A program made the translations under genes and the position numbers. The notes under the pieces were generated by a model, which did no database searches, was not told the DNA's origin, and worked only from the letters and a program-made list of their open reading frames with translations. From positions 6,499,406 to 6,563,405 of the forward strand of contig NC_037645.1 in assembly GCF_003254395.2 (NCBI RefSeq): 64,000 nucleotides of DNA. Direction: 5' to 3'. This document shows positions 24,726-36,667 of the stretch, one piece after another. The DNA comes from Apis mellifera. Taxonomy: Eukaryota > Arthropoda > Insecta > Hymenoptera > Apidae. Numbering within the stretch: position 1 is the first letter of the stretch; every line of letters begins with the position of its first letter.

Positions 24726-27700
24726 CTAATATAAATTAATCTTTTTTGTGATAACTTTGCGACACATGTGACATGTTTTTAAAGGAGCTGCACAATGTTC
24801 GCAAGCTCCGTGACCACAAAGAAAAGCAACATTTCGACGACGTTCCATACAGATACTACACATATTGGCTTCCTCCAAATCAGCTATTCGTGTTTCTAAA
24901 TAACGCAATCGTTCTAAATCTTTATCTTTCTCTCTTTCCTTATCCTGATCTTCTTCCTTTTCTTTCTCATCCAAAACATTATCTTTTATTTTTTCTTTTT
25001 GTTTTGCCAAAGAAATTTCGCCTGTTGCTATTTGGCCATCTATTAATCAAATCAAAATGATAAATTAATAATATATCTTTGTAATAATATGTAGATATAT
25101 TGATATTAATAATATTAACAATATTCATTATCAATTAATATAGAATACCTTTCGTTTTAGCAATTCCATGACCACAGTGGGTACAGTTAATAATAGCAAG
25201 ACTACTACCAGGATCGAACCTATTTCCTTCTCTTTCTTTCATTGCATTCGTTACTGTACCTAAGCAATTGTGACACTCAGAAGCATCACCGGAACCTGAA
25301 ATACATTTTCTCGTTCCATGTACGACTTCCGATTGCAACACTGTATCTATTTGATATATGGAAGATTCTGAAGTAGATGAATTTTCTATTCTGTAACATA
25401 TATGTATATATATATATAAATTTTAATTTTATATAATTTTATAATTAACTATTAAATTATTTACTCTAATTGGTTATTATGACTTTGGTATTGATAACAA
25501 CGTATCAAATTAATATATGGAGCGAGTTGAGAATCAGTTTCAAGAAGATCTAATGGCGTCTTATTTTTCGAGTTTCTTGCATGTTCCAATAAGGTACAAC
25601 TTCTATCCACATTTACTAAGAAACAAACTAATGCAAGTTCTGTTTTCACGCCTTGCCTTGCTAAATTTTGCCATATCTACAATAAACTTTATTTAAATAA
25701 CATAATCAATAAAAATAAAATTGTAATATATAAAAAAATGTAATATACTGCATAAATAAGAGGCGAATCTTGACAACTTTCAGGCGTAGGAACCACATTG
25801 CTTTGATTAGGACTCTTCACTATTGCAATATGTATCACCGTATCTCCGTCTGCATCTATACTAGCAATATCAGCATTATGATGAACCAAAAACTCTACTA
25901 AAGCCCAGTGCCCTTGAGAAGTGGCTAAATGTAAAGGAGTTTGACGTCGATTGTTTCGTAAATCTACTTTTGCATTTCCACCATTCGAAGAAAGAAGTAT
26001 AGCAGCTACATCTTTATGGCCATTCAAAGCTGCAAGATGTAATGCTGCAAAGCCATCTTCTTTTTTAACATCCACTAAATGTCTTGCTCGTGCCATTAAT
26101 TTCTCTGTTGCACTGTATTAAAATATATATGTATATTTTTAATTAAATTTCTAAAATGATAACACATAACATATACTTACTAAGCATTACCCTTCAAAGC
26201 AGCATGATGTAACACGTTAAAGCCTCGTTTGTTTCTTAATGTGAAATCCACTCTTTCACATGAACAAAGAGCATCTATGATATCCAAAGCATCTTTTCCA
26301 ATAGCATCGTGTAACGCTGTGTCTCCATATGAATCTTGGAGATTAACATCGCAATGATGACGTAATAAAACTTTTACGCATTGAGCATGTTGTTTATTTA
26401 CGGCCACATGCAATGCACTACATTTGCCATTGTTCACAGCATTTATTGCTGCACCACGTGAAAGAAGTAACTCCATTATTTCCGGTTGATTTCTATGAAA
26501 CAAAAAAATTTTTGTAATTTCAAAAGCTAAATATGATTATTTAAAATTTAATAAATTTTGTAACAAACCCAAAAGCAGCATAGTGAAGAGGTGTGTCTCC
26601 ATCCTCATCAATAGCTCGTAAAGATGCTCCAGCATCCAGAAGAAGAATACAGAGATCTTTTTGTCCTTGATGTGCTGCTACTTGTAGGCAAGTTTTTTTT
26701 CCCCCTCCTGGTCCACCAGCTCTCGCATCCACTCTACCAGGATATTTTTTGAGAAATTCTTGAACTGCAGATACTCCTGCCTCTCCTCTAGCTGCATCTC
26801 TCAATAGTTTCTCTACTTCTGTATCAACACCTTCAGCTATATAAATAAGAATAAATTGTAGTTTTTATATTAAAGATAACTTACAATTGATAGGATATGA
26901 GTATACCTGTCCAATCTTGATTTCTATTTGGTTCATCTTGTATAGTAACAGTTTCTACTCCAGGAGGAACAGGAGAAACACTTAAAGGATTGAATGTCCA
27001 TGTGTGACCATCTAAAGCAACTCTTAAGTCTCCATCAGAATATATTTTGATTATTTTTCCAGTTTTTCCTAGAGCCTACAAATTTTTTTATGATAAAATC
27101 AAGTAATTAGAAAATTAATAAACTTACATTTTTCATCACGTCTATCCACTCTCCATGACCTTGTTGATAAAGTTTAACTGCACATAAATCGGTTTTTACT
27201 CTAACTATATCTCCTAAAGAAAAAGTATCTTTGCTAATAACTTTTGTCAGTGTACCCGGATGAAAAGTCCATCTATTATTACATCCTTCAAACTGTACAC
27301 GGATATCACCCTTGTCCGTAATACGATGAACTCTACCGATTTTATCTATATATTCAGCCATACGTGGATTCCAACCGCCATGACCTTCTTGCATTTCTTT
27401 TAATGTCTCTACATCAACCAATACTTTTATTTTATCTCCAACATTAAACGTTGAGTGACGTGGACTAGATACAGATAAAGGAAAACCACTCTTAATTGAA
27501 GTTATATTGGTTCCATTATTGGATACTGCCATTATTGATTGTCCAAGAAGTGGAAGGTGCTCTTTATAGTATGTACCAGCTATAGCTTCTTCTACATAAC
27601 ATAAATCAACGCAACCTTTGTATCCAAGACGATAAACATTTGTACTGCCTTTAGACCATGATACAGTTGCCACTGAACGGCTACTTTCATTGTCCCATCC

Positions 27701-28428
27701 ACGTATATCTATAACTCTTCCAGTCTTTCCTAAAATATTTGCATTTAAAAATTTTTTTTTATAGTATTCTAAATAAAAAAATTGAAATATTCAGTACCTC
27801 TTCCTCCATCTTGATTTCCCCATTCCCAATCAGGACCACGAATAACTTTAGCTCCTATAAATATTCCCTTTAAAGATATTTTAGTACAGCCTTCTCTTGG
27901 AGTTAATTGAATCCTATATAATTAACAATAAAGTTTATAAACTGAATTATATGTTTAATTATCAAATAAACATATTATAATTTTTTTAAAAACCAACCCC
28001 ACAGAATTAGCTGTTTGAAATCTCTCAAAACAATGGTTTAGATCATGCACATCAGCCATATAACATTGAGTACATAAATCATAATCACAACATTGTATGC
28101 ATTTCCATCTAATACCAATTATTCCATGTCTTTTACATCCATCACATATTATATTTGCATGTTTGACACCTATGGCTGCATTATCAAATACCAAAAGATC
28201 ATAAGCTCCTTGATATCCAATTCTATAATTGCTCCTGGATCCATGATCCCATTGAACAATAACAGTTTTATCTGGTGTTCTATCAGATGGATTGGGACTA
28301 GAAGCTGAATTGCCAAAAGAAGGAGGTTTGCCAATTTCCACAATTGTTCCTGCATGACCCTCTCCACCATCTTGGTCATCCCACTTCCAATCCTGTCCAC
28401 GAACCACTCTTAAACCAACTTCTAACAT
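24726..28428 (-). CDS. mib2: MIB2-type mind bomb E3 ubiquitin ligase
   Basis: Mind bomb proteins are large RING E3 ligases; MIB1 drives Notch-ligand endocytosis and MIB2 has related and muscle roles. Ten exons on the minus strand join in phase: 28428-27998, 27913-27798, 27729-27128, 27075-26907, 26836-26569, 26492-26181, 26112-25749, 25676-25465, 25390-25149, 25039-24726, giving 1009 residues. The domain order is MIB/HERC2 (RVVRGQDWKW, about 5-85), ZZ zinc finger (Cys 95-122), second MIB/HERC2 (KVIRGPDWEWGNQDGG), two REP/SH3-like blocks (EMQEGHGGWNPRMAEYI, then YQQGHGEWIDVM), about eight ankyrin repeats, a charged Lys/Glu/Asp helix, and a C-terminal C3HC4 RING (CSICMERRRNVAFLCGHGAC, from about 966). 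Sequence details such as YDLCTQCYM and RMAEYI favour MIB2 over MIB1. The first of the two expected RINGs is degenerate. The start MLEVGLRVVRG fits the family; an acceptor-like AG about 30 nt upstream hints at a 5' UTR intron. Confidence 0.94.
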
Positions 28429-30153
28429 TTCCAAATATATGTGATCGTGTATATGACCCTTTATAAAACAAATCAAGAATGGATATATTATAAGTTATTC
28501 TATAAAAGAATTATTAATTTATAGTATATATGTTAAAAAGTTTTATTATTTAAAATTTCAATGTATTCAATAAATTTTCATGAAATTTTAATTCAAAAAG
28601 AAAAGAAAGAATTCGAAAAGTATATATATTTGAGCAAGCATACGTATGTAAATACATACCTGAAATGGTCAAATCTAGTAAGATATATTTTATAAGTCAT
28701 ATACACACGTGCAGTTTTTCATGTATTTTTCAATGAATTTGAAATTTTAAAGAAATATAATAAACTTAAAGTACACAAAATAATTCGCAAACAATCTATA
28801 ATTTTTGACAACATCATTAACAAGTACCATAACGAAGGTTCATTCTAATAGAATTCTGCGTCCGTGTCAATGATCGTAACCTCATAACTCAGAGGTTGGT
28901 CAAAGGCGCCTCTTTCGAGTAACCGCCAAGACTAATGGAAAACTAGAGAGGAGAACAAATCTTTTTCATCAACGAAAATTTTAGTTTTGTTTAATAATTA
29001 GAACTAATTTGACTTTTCTATAAATTGTCGAATTTGAGATTATATTCACAGTAAACAATCATTTATGTAACTCATTTACAAAAATATAAATTATAAAAAT
29101 TCAACAATTAGTAACATAATATGAATATACATCAAGAAAAAATATTTTTTTATTTGATAACTTTATTTTTATAATTTTCTTTTATTGTTATTGATGTTGA
29201 TACACTTTTTAAAATACTTCCTTGTGAATGAATCACTTTACATCTGTGCATCAATAACATAATGAGAAAGATATATCAAAAATGTAAGACATTTAAAAAG
29301 TTCAACTTATATTAAATAATGATTTTTGAATTCAATGATTATACAATATTTTTTAGACTCTATCTTTCAATCAAAAATTTTATATGAAATTTTCATATTT
29401 GATCGATCTTAATTTATTATTTTATATAAATATTTTCTTATAAAAATGTCGATTTATTATCATTATATTATTAATAATAAAATTTCAATATGCGAAAATT
29501 ATTATTTAAAGTGAATTTTTCTAAATATTATTCTACATTATTATTTGCATTATATTGCTATTATATGATCGCGTATAATATATATATATATATATACATA
29601 TATACATAGTACATACATGCATACATGCAGTCATATTCCATACATACATACATCTATATACACAATCTGAATTATAAAAAAATACTATTTTATTAAAAAA
29701 TTAAAAATGATGCGAAATAAGAAATTGAATAAAAAAACTATGAAATAATATTTTTTTATCAAATTTGATTTTTTATTTAAAAGTTATTATTTCGAGGTTA
29801 TTCATATTATTATTTCTTTTAAGTTAATAATTGTAATCTGAAAAACGGGTGATGAGTTATCAACCAACTTCTCGAGTTTACTATCGATCGTAGTCGATTA
29901 GAGTAAAAAATTGCTGTGAACGGATTGTTAGACGTCTTTTGGTATCCTGTTTATGAGGCGGTACGCGTTTTGTCGTGGATAACGGATCTAACGGACTTAG
30001 CGGAATTACTGAACTTATGTTGGTGAAATACGCACAATCACGAAGTGCGCATCTAGAAGTTTGTCGCGGGTGACACTTCCACACCGGTATCATCGTCGTT
30101 TTACTTAACCCCCCAGTGATCATACAGCCGATCAAATTTTTGCCGCGGAAAAA
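28429..30153. promoter_or_regulatory. Divergent interval between mib2 and PAIP1
   Basis: A 1.7-kb head-to-head interval. Two GC-richer patches mark likely starts. 28,855-28,940 is on the mib2 side and has a small hairpin AACCTC/GAGGTT near 28,880. 29,840-30,153 is just upstream of PAIP1. On the minus strand a donor-like CAG|gtatgt at about 28,660 could end a mib2 5' UTR exon. The middle is AT-rich with a TA run at 29,577-29,596. The short frame at 29,881-30,135 (-) lies in the PAIP1 leader and has no support. Confidence 0.5.
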
Positions 30154-30611
30154 ATGAATCCTCTCGGAGGTGATGGAAGTGGAGATGGGGATATAGAACG
30201 ACGTGGGATCGGACGTGGTCGTGGTCGAGGACCGTGGACCTCAAGTTCACAGGAAATTCCAATATTAAGGAGACCCCATCATGCTACATCTGGAATGCAA
30301 ACAGGTTGCTATGATTTATAATACAAAAAATTTTATCTGAAAATGATAAGTATATTTATATTGAATTTTAACTTTATTATTTTTAAATATATTTTTCTTG
30401 TTTATAGGATCAATGGAATCAAAAAATATAGAACAGAACAAGTTGGATAAATCTTTTGATGATATTATTCAGAATTCTACATTGTCTGTACATGCAGCTG
30501 AATTTATTCCAAAATCATATCCTATTAAACAGTTAGTGAGTATTTTCATATTAATTTTTTTTCATTTTTTTCATTTGTGTATTGAAATTTTTTTTATTTA
30601 TTTTACGATGT

Positions 30612-30697
<86 letters not shown>

Positions 30698-32213
30698 CAT
30701 CATCAACAGCAGCCATCTACAAGATATTTACAAAAACATTCAGTTCAAGATAGATTGCAAATTGCACGAGAGATACCTCTTCAAGTGCAAATGATGCAAC
30801 AAAATCTTGCATGTAATTATGGTACATCCCAGCATTATCAACAAACAGAACAATTTCAACAATTCGATAATCTTTCACATCAGCAAGAACAATCTTCAAA
30901 TATTCAAGATTTTGGTCATTTTGATGGTGGTTCAGGAGATTATAGAAACAAACATCAGGTTTATAGTTTGAAAAAAATGTTATAAAAACAAATAAAAATG
31001 TTATGTTAACTGATATATTTATTATGCATTTATATAGGACTCAAATATAGAAGATGATAATTATTTAATTGAATTTGCAAACATAACACAGAATTTAATG
31101 AGTGTTATACATGCATTGATATTAAATCCAGGACATTTTACTTCAATTGTGCCACCTCTTATAAATAATCTTAGACCTTATTTAGGATTTCCTAGTCAGT
31201 TTAAAGAAATTATGAAAATAATAATTCAACAGGTATTTATATTATATTTACATATACTTATATTTTTTTTTCATATAATAGAAATAAATTATATATTTAT
31301 ACATCAAATTATTTTTAGTCTATAAATGAAGGCAATTTCCGATATAGTGGTGCTCGACTTTGTGCCTTTTTGGATAATAGTTTGACTTCTATAGAACAGA
31401 CATCTTTTAGATGGACCTTGTGTACTTTGTAAGTTATTGAATATGGGTATAATGTTTATTTCAAGTATTTAAGCTTTCAATTTAATAAACACAAGCTGGC
31501 AACAGGTGTAAAAATGAAACAGACAGTCAAACTTCCAACTGGCAGCAAAAGGAAGATCATAGTGAAGAAGAACAAAAGAGGTGTAATGGATTGATATTAC
31601 TCTTAGCTGAATTGGTTACTCAAATGGATGACACTTCTGCGTTTACTTTAGGAGACTTATTAATTCAATTTATTATTATTATATTAAAAAAACCTGCGCC
31701 GAATTCCGTCAAAAATATTTGCCAGGCTCTTAAGGTAAATAGTATTTAAAAGTTTTCTACGATATTCAAAAACAATATCAGATTAAGAACTTTCTTGATT
31801 GATATTGTTTTATATAAAAATTTTCTTGATATTAATTTTTCTGATATAATATGTAGTTGGCAGGACAAACTTTAGAAAAAAATAAAAATGAAAATCGTCG
31901 CAAAGAAATGGAAAACATGATGCGAGCTTTGACAGAGCTTGTAACGGAAGGTAGAGTAGATTCACATGTAGGACATATGGTACATAGTGTTCATGAATTA
32001 AGAAATGGAAACTGGGGACAGAATTCTCTTAATTCCTCAACAGTGGAATCAATAGAACCATTAGATCCTAATCAAGCAATTGATGAACCTGTTTTATATG
32101 GTCCTGATGGCAAAGTATTAACGCCAGAAGAAAATAAATTTTTAGAAGAAGTTCCTGATAGTACAACGAATATCGAGGATCATATGTACATGCATATAAT
32201 TCATTATTAAATA

Positions 32214-32252
<39 letters not shown>

Positions 32253-32415
32253 ATATATAAATATATACATATATATTTTTTTTTTCTGTAGTATATCTGA
32301 ACATGGATATGAAGGCGATGAAACATGGATGTCAGAGGACGATGACATAGATGCAGCTTATGAAGAATTTTTAAAACATATTCCCAAGCAAATTAAAAAC
32401 CAATCACAGAAATAA
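30154..32415 (+). CDS. PAIP1: PAIP1, poly(A)-binding protein-interacting protein 1
   Basis: PAIP1 binds poly(A)-binding protein and the eIF4A/eIF3 machinery and stimulates cap-dependent translation. Eight exons join in phase: 30154-30304, 30408-30535, 30698-30958, 31038-31232, 31319-31428, 31506-31734, 31857-32185, 32292-32415, giving 508 residues. The N-terminus is Gly/Arg-rich (RGIGRGRGRGPW). A clear PAM2 motif STLSVHAAEFIP sits near residues 74-85. A MIF4G-type helical domain follows (roughly 180-390). The acidic C-terminal PABP-binding region contains EPVLYGPDGKVLTPEE and DDDIDAAYEEF, matching the mammalian layout. The middle exon 3 is Gln/His-rich. A polyadenylation hexamer AATAAA lies at 32589-32594. 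The acceptor of exon 3 follows a pure TA tract instead of a pyrimidine tract. Confidence 0.94.
30611..30696. repeat. TA microsatellite forming the PAIP1 exon 3 acceptor region
   Basis: About 86 bp of TA with two TAAATA interruptions runs directly into the AG at 30696-30697 that precedes exon 3. The usual polypyrimidine tract is absent. Confidence 0.92.
32216..32275. repeat. TA microsatellite in the last PAIP1 intron
   Basis: TA repeats with a few TACA/TAAA interruptions between PAIP1 exons 7 and 8. Here a normal T-rich tract still separates the repeat from the acceptor. Confidence 0.9.
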
Positions 32416-33926
32416 TCAAAGACACGACAATGGCTGTCTATTATAAATCATTATCATGTAATTACGTTGGTCTCATAGTTGGAAACTATGAGAGTGGTTT
32501 CCTAAATTTCGTTTACAAATTTTTATAATGTAAAACGAAAATGCAAACTAAATCTAATGATATAATAGAACAGTTTGTGCATTTGCACAATAAATATCCA
32601 ATGAATAGCTTTCGAGTAATAATTTATAAATTTTAAAAAAATCAGATCATTAAAAAATATTTTTTTCCATTGCAATATTTCAGATAGATATCTTTACTTT
32701 TATACTACATTTATTATTTTGTACACTCTTTCTTAAATTTAGCAATGAATGTTGCAAAAATTTGTTCCTAGATGAAAACAATATAATCTATTTGTCTATG
32801 ATACAAAAATTTATTATTAAGTTATTTAAATTATTGTAATAAAACAAGCGAATGAATAAGGTAAAATATTAATTATTGTCTCTATCATTTTTCGCAAATC
32901 TACCATAGTTACTACTTAAAATGCAAAATTTTGGTATCTAATTAATTTTTTTGCAGGTATAATTTGGTAGGTTATAATCTTTTTTCTTATGTAATTTTTT
33001 TAAAATTTAAAATTAAAATTTTTTTTAATATTTAATATAATGAATTTTTAAAATCTTTTTATCTAATTTTTAAAGACAGTTACATATATGATGAGTATAA
33101 CATGCATGTAAAAATTGCGCCTGATGGATTCATTTTTGGTGAGATAAAAGAATGATTATTCATGAAAATTATTAAAATTGCAATTTGATCATTCATGCTT
33201 TCTGTATTTAATATATAATATGGTGCTTTTTTATATATTTATTGCATCATTTACATTTCAACCAGTGAAAATCAATCCATAAAAAAATAGTTGATTCTTT
33301 TTTTGACTAAATCATAAAATTAAATTATCATTTTTATTAAAATATTATTTATTATTTTATACAATCGATATATTAATAATTATATTAATATTTGAGTAGA
33401 AATTTTTGTAATGAGACATATTATGTACTAATAAAAATAAAAAAGAAGAACGTCATTTTTATTAAGATGAAATCAAGTCATTTCTGACAGTTTTTCTTCC
33501 ATCTTATTAGTTATGAAATCAAATTGTTCTTGATTATCTTGCTTTTATTATTTTTGAAATATTTTTTACTTGTTTAATGATACATGATTTTCTGAAATAA
33601 ATAATATAGGAATAAATAATAATCCAATGTAGTGAGCAATAGACCTATAAAGATTATCAATATCACGCGTAAATAAAATTCAAAATTGAACCGAAAATCG
33701 TAGGAAGAAATAAAGCTTTTTTCATATTCAATATCACATTCAATTGTACTATTGATTGGAAATCTATTAATCCATACAATTCAGTTTCAAAACATAACTA
33801 CTCTTTATTTGAAATAAACTGTTTTTAATAAATAATAATTTAATTAATATTAAAAAATTCAGAAAAATTGTTCAAAAAATTTAAAAAAAAATATCTTGTT
33901 CAAGATATTAAAAGGATATAACATTT
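32416..33926. other. PAIP1 3' UTR and AT-rich spacer
   Basis: The first about 190 bp up to AATAAA at 32589 is the likely PAIP1 3' UTR. A small perfect stem (catagttggaaactatg near 32,475) lies in it. The rest shows no exon or RNA gene. Confidence 0.5.
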
Positions 33927-35640
33927 ATGGAATATAATTCTATTTTTCCTTTCACTATTTGCTATTTATTAACAGTGAATATTTCCAGTCAAGAATATCA
34001 TTTAATATCACTAATAATCACTTGGAAATATTGGTAAGTTATTTGAAATGATATATAATGTATTTTATTAAATTATATTTTTATTATAATTTTTAGGTTG
34101 CAAAAGTTTTACTTGTGGAATTAATACAAGATGCACTCTCAGTGAAAACGGATCAGTATGTTCTTATATGAATTTGTATATAGAGATTTTCTTTTATATT
34201 ATATCAGAGTAGAATGTTTAATAGTCAGAGTAGAAAGTCAATGTTTAAAAAAAAAAATTTTAATATTTTAAATGTTAAAAATATTTTATAAATATTTAAT
34301 TATAAATATTTAATTTAATTTTTAGTCAATGAGGATTGTATTAGAAACAATGTATGCTCTAACAATCAATGTGTAAATTCTTACAATGATTTATGTGATG
34401 GAAATGCATTATGTGTAACTAAAAATCATGTTATTGTTTTCTTGCATACAGGAGATCCTTTCATCTTCAGCTATATAACTAATTCTGGTAAATAATATTT
34501 TTGTACATCTTTTCTATATTATAATACTAAAAAATTATTATAAAGATATTATTATTATAATAATAATGAAATTTAATGCAAAAAAATTGATAAAAATTAA
34601 TAATTATAGAAAAATTGTGTGATATATATGATATTATAAAAAAGATGAAAAAGTTATATATGGTATATAAAATATTTTTTTTATATGATTTTTAAATTTT
34701 AAATAATACTGTTTTTTATTATAAAATTTTTTATAATAAAAACGACTGATATTAATAAAGTTAATAAAGTTATTAATAAAATTCTTCTAGAGATTATTTG
34801 TAAACCAAGTTCTTGTGGATCTAATACTAAATATGAGATAATGAATGAAGTTTTGTAGCTGTCTTCCAGATTATAGATGATCTCCTTTAATTGTCATCAT
34901 AAATATAAAAATGATAGTGAATGCATTAATCATCTTATCTATTCATCTTTTTTTAAATGTGAAAATCCATATAAATGTGGTAAAAACATAGAATATCTTA
35001 TTGATCATCACATCAAATGTATTTGTCCAAATGTAAATTTTACTTTAAAAAGTTTAGAATATTTTATAATTATAGTTTTATAGTTAATTAGTATACAATT
35101 AGAATGAGAATTTGTTATAGAATTGATTAGAAATATATTCATATCTTATCGTCCAGAATGTAATTCACATTCAAAGTATTCAAAAAATGAGCCAACTGTC
35201 TTTATCAAAAATGTATCAACTATGTGATGTAAATGCAGATTGCAATCTACGAGATATAAATCCATAATTTGTAAGTATCCAAAGCATATGATTGGTAATT
35301 CTTTCATCAGTTGAAAGTTATTTAAAGCAGGTAAATGATTTTTTATTTAATTATAATAAATTTAAATGATTTCTAATTCAAGCTTAAACGTTTATTAATA
35401 TATTTAGGAGATTTATGTGAATCTAATCCTTGTGAAGTAAATGCGATTTGTACTCCTGATTATGATAACACAGGAAAGAAAAGACTAATTTGTATTTGTC
35501 TTATGGGATATATAGGAAATGTTTTTATTAGTTGCAAACATATAGAATTTTACTAATAATGAATATCCAGATAACAAAGCATGTATTGATTATTGTCATT
35601 TATTAAAATCCTTGCACTGGAAAAGTTGTAGTTTATCTGC
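33927..35640 (+). pseudogene. Decayed dumpy-like EGF-repeat gene
   Basis: Several exon-like pieces encode cysteine-rich EGF-type sequence whose spacing resembles the repeats of the giant extracellular protein dumpy. The pieces are CKSFTCGINTRCTLSENG (from 34097), a block with CSNNQC, CDGNALC and TGDPF (34326-34487), CKPSSCGSNT (from 34791), CENPYKCGKN (near 34960), RPECNSHSKYSKN (near 35150) and LCESNPCEVNAICTPDY (35408-35556). A candidate first exon at 33927-34033 reads like a signal peptide and ends in gtaagt, but its phase puts the next EGF exon out of frame. In-frame stops and frame changes follow (for example after EIMNEVL near 34857, and TAA at 35554). Several AG acceptors survive. I infer a recently inactivated gene or an inactive duplicate. 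Assembly errors could mimic some breaks. Confidence 0.7.
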
Positions 35641-36667
35641 AATTTGAACATTTAGATACCATATTGCAATATATACGTGTCTGGATGGAATAAGCGGGGA
35701 TGCACTTTATAATTGCAATTTAATTAATAGTAAGTCGATATATCATCGAGTTTATCGATATCGTTATTGAAAATTAATAATATTATGAGTAATATTTCTT
35801 AAATAATATTATAAGATAAATAATTTTTTAAAAAATATACCTATTAATATCATTACTTTAATAAAAAAAATAATTATAAAAATAAAATAGTTATTAATTT
35901 ATTTAATTTATTTCGATATGTTTATAATATAGAATATATATATATAAAATTGTATAATATTCTAAAACTTTTTTTTTTTCGATTTTATAATGAAATAATT
36001 ATTTATATAATGAAGCTACATTGGTATTTATATGATAATTCATATCATAATTCACCTTTTTTTTATTAACATAAGTATATTATTATCTTACATAGAATAA
36101 AGGATAATTAATTTTAATTTGAATTTGAATATTATACATGTAAAAATTTAAAATGCTATGAATATTTTTTTTTTTTTTTATATTTCTATATATTATAGAA
36201 CTAAGGTCAAAAAATTTTGCACATTACTTTATTCTTCAAATATAATTATCTTCGAAATAATAAAAATTAATTAATTACATTTTATATTTTTATTTCTTTA
36301 ATTTATTAATAATAATTCTTTTAAAAAGATAAAAATTTATATTTATTGATATTAAAAATTAATAATTAAATTTTATATAATTAAATTTCCATTTTTTATG
36401 TCAATTCATTTCTTTTTTAATGAAACACCCTATATATAGAAACAGTATTCGATTCCATGACAGTCCGATAGAGTCCGATAGAATACGAAAACGATCAACG
36501 AAGAAAGAAAGAATTTCACTGTAACTTTTTTAATTATAATATATGTAATTAATAAAAAATCATTAAGAAACGATCGAATTAATAATAGCGAATTGTCTTT
36601 GATGGTGAAAATTTATTTTTTTTAGGAGTTAGCCCATTGGGCTTTCTCAAGTTAGAAGTGCAAAGAG
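35641..36667. other. Spacer and PINK1 upstream region
   Basis: AT-rich, without exons, up to about 36,430. The stretch 36,430-36,667 is less AT-rich and probably contains the PINK1 promoter and leader; it has a small tandem repeat (agtccgatag, two copies at 36,462-36,481). An acceptor-like T-run plus AG at about 36,626 could end a 5' UTR intron. Confidence 0.45.
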
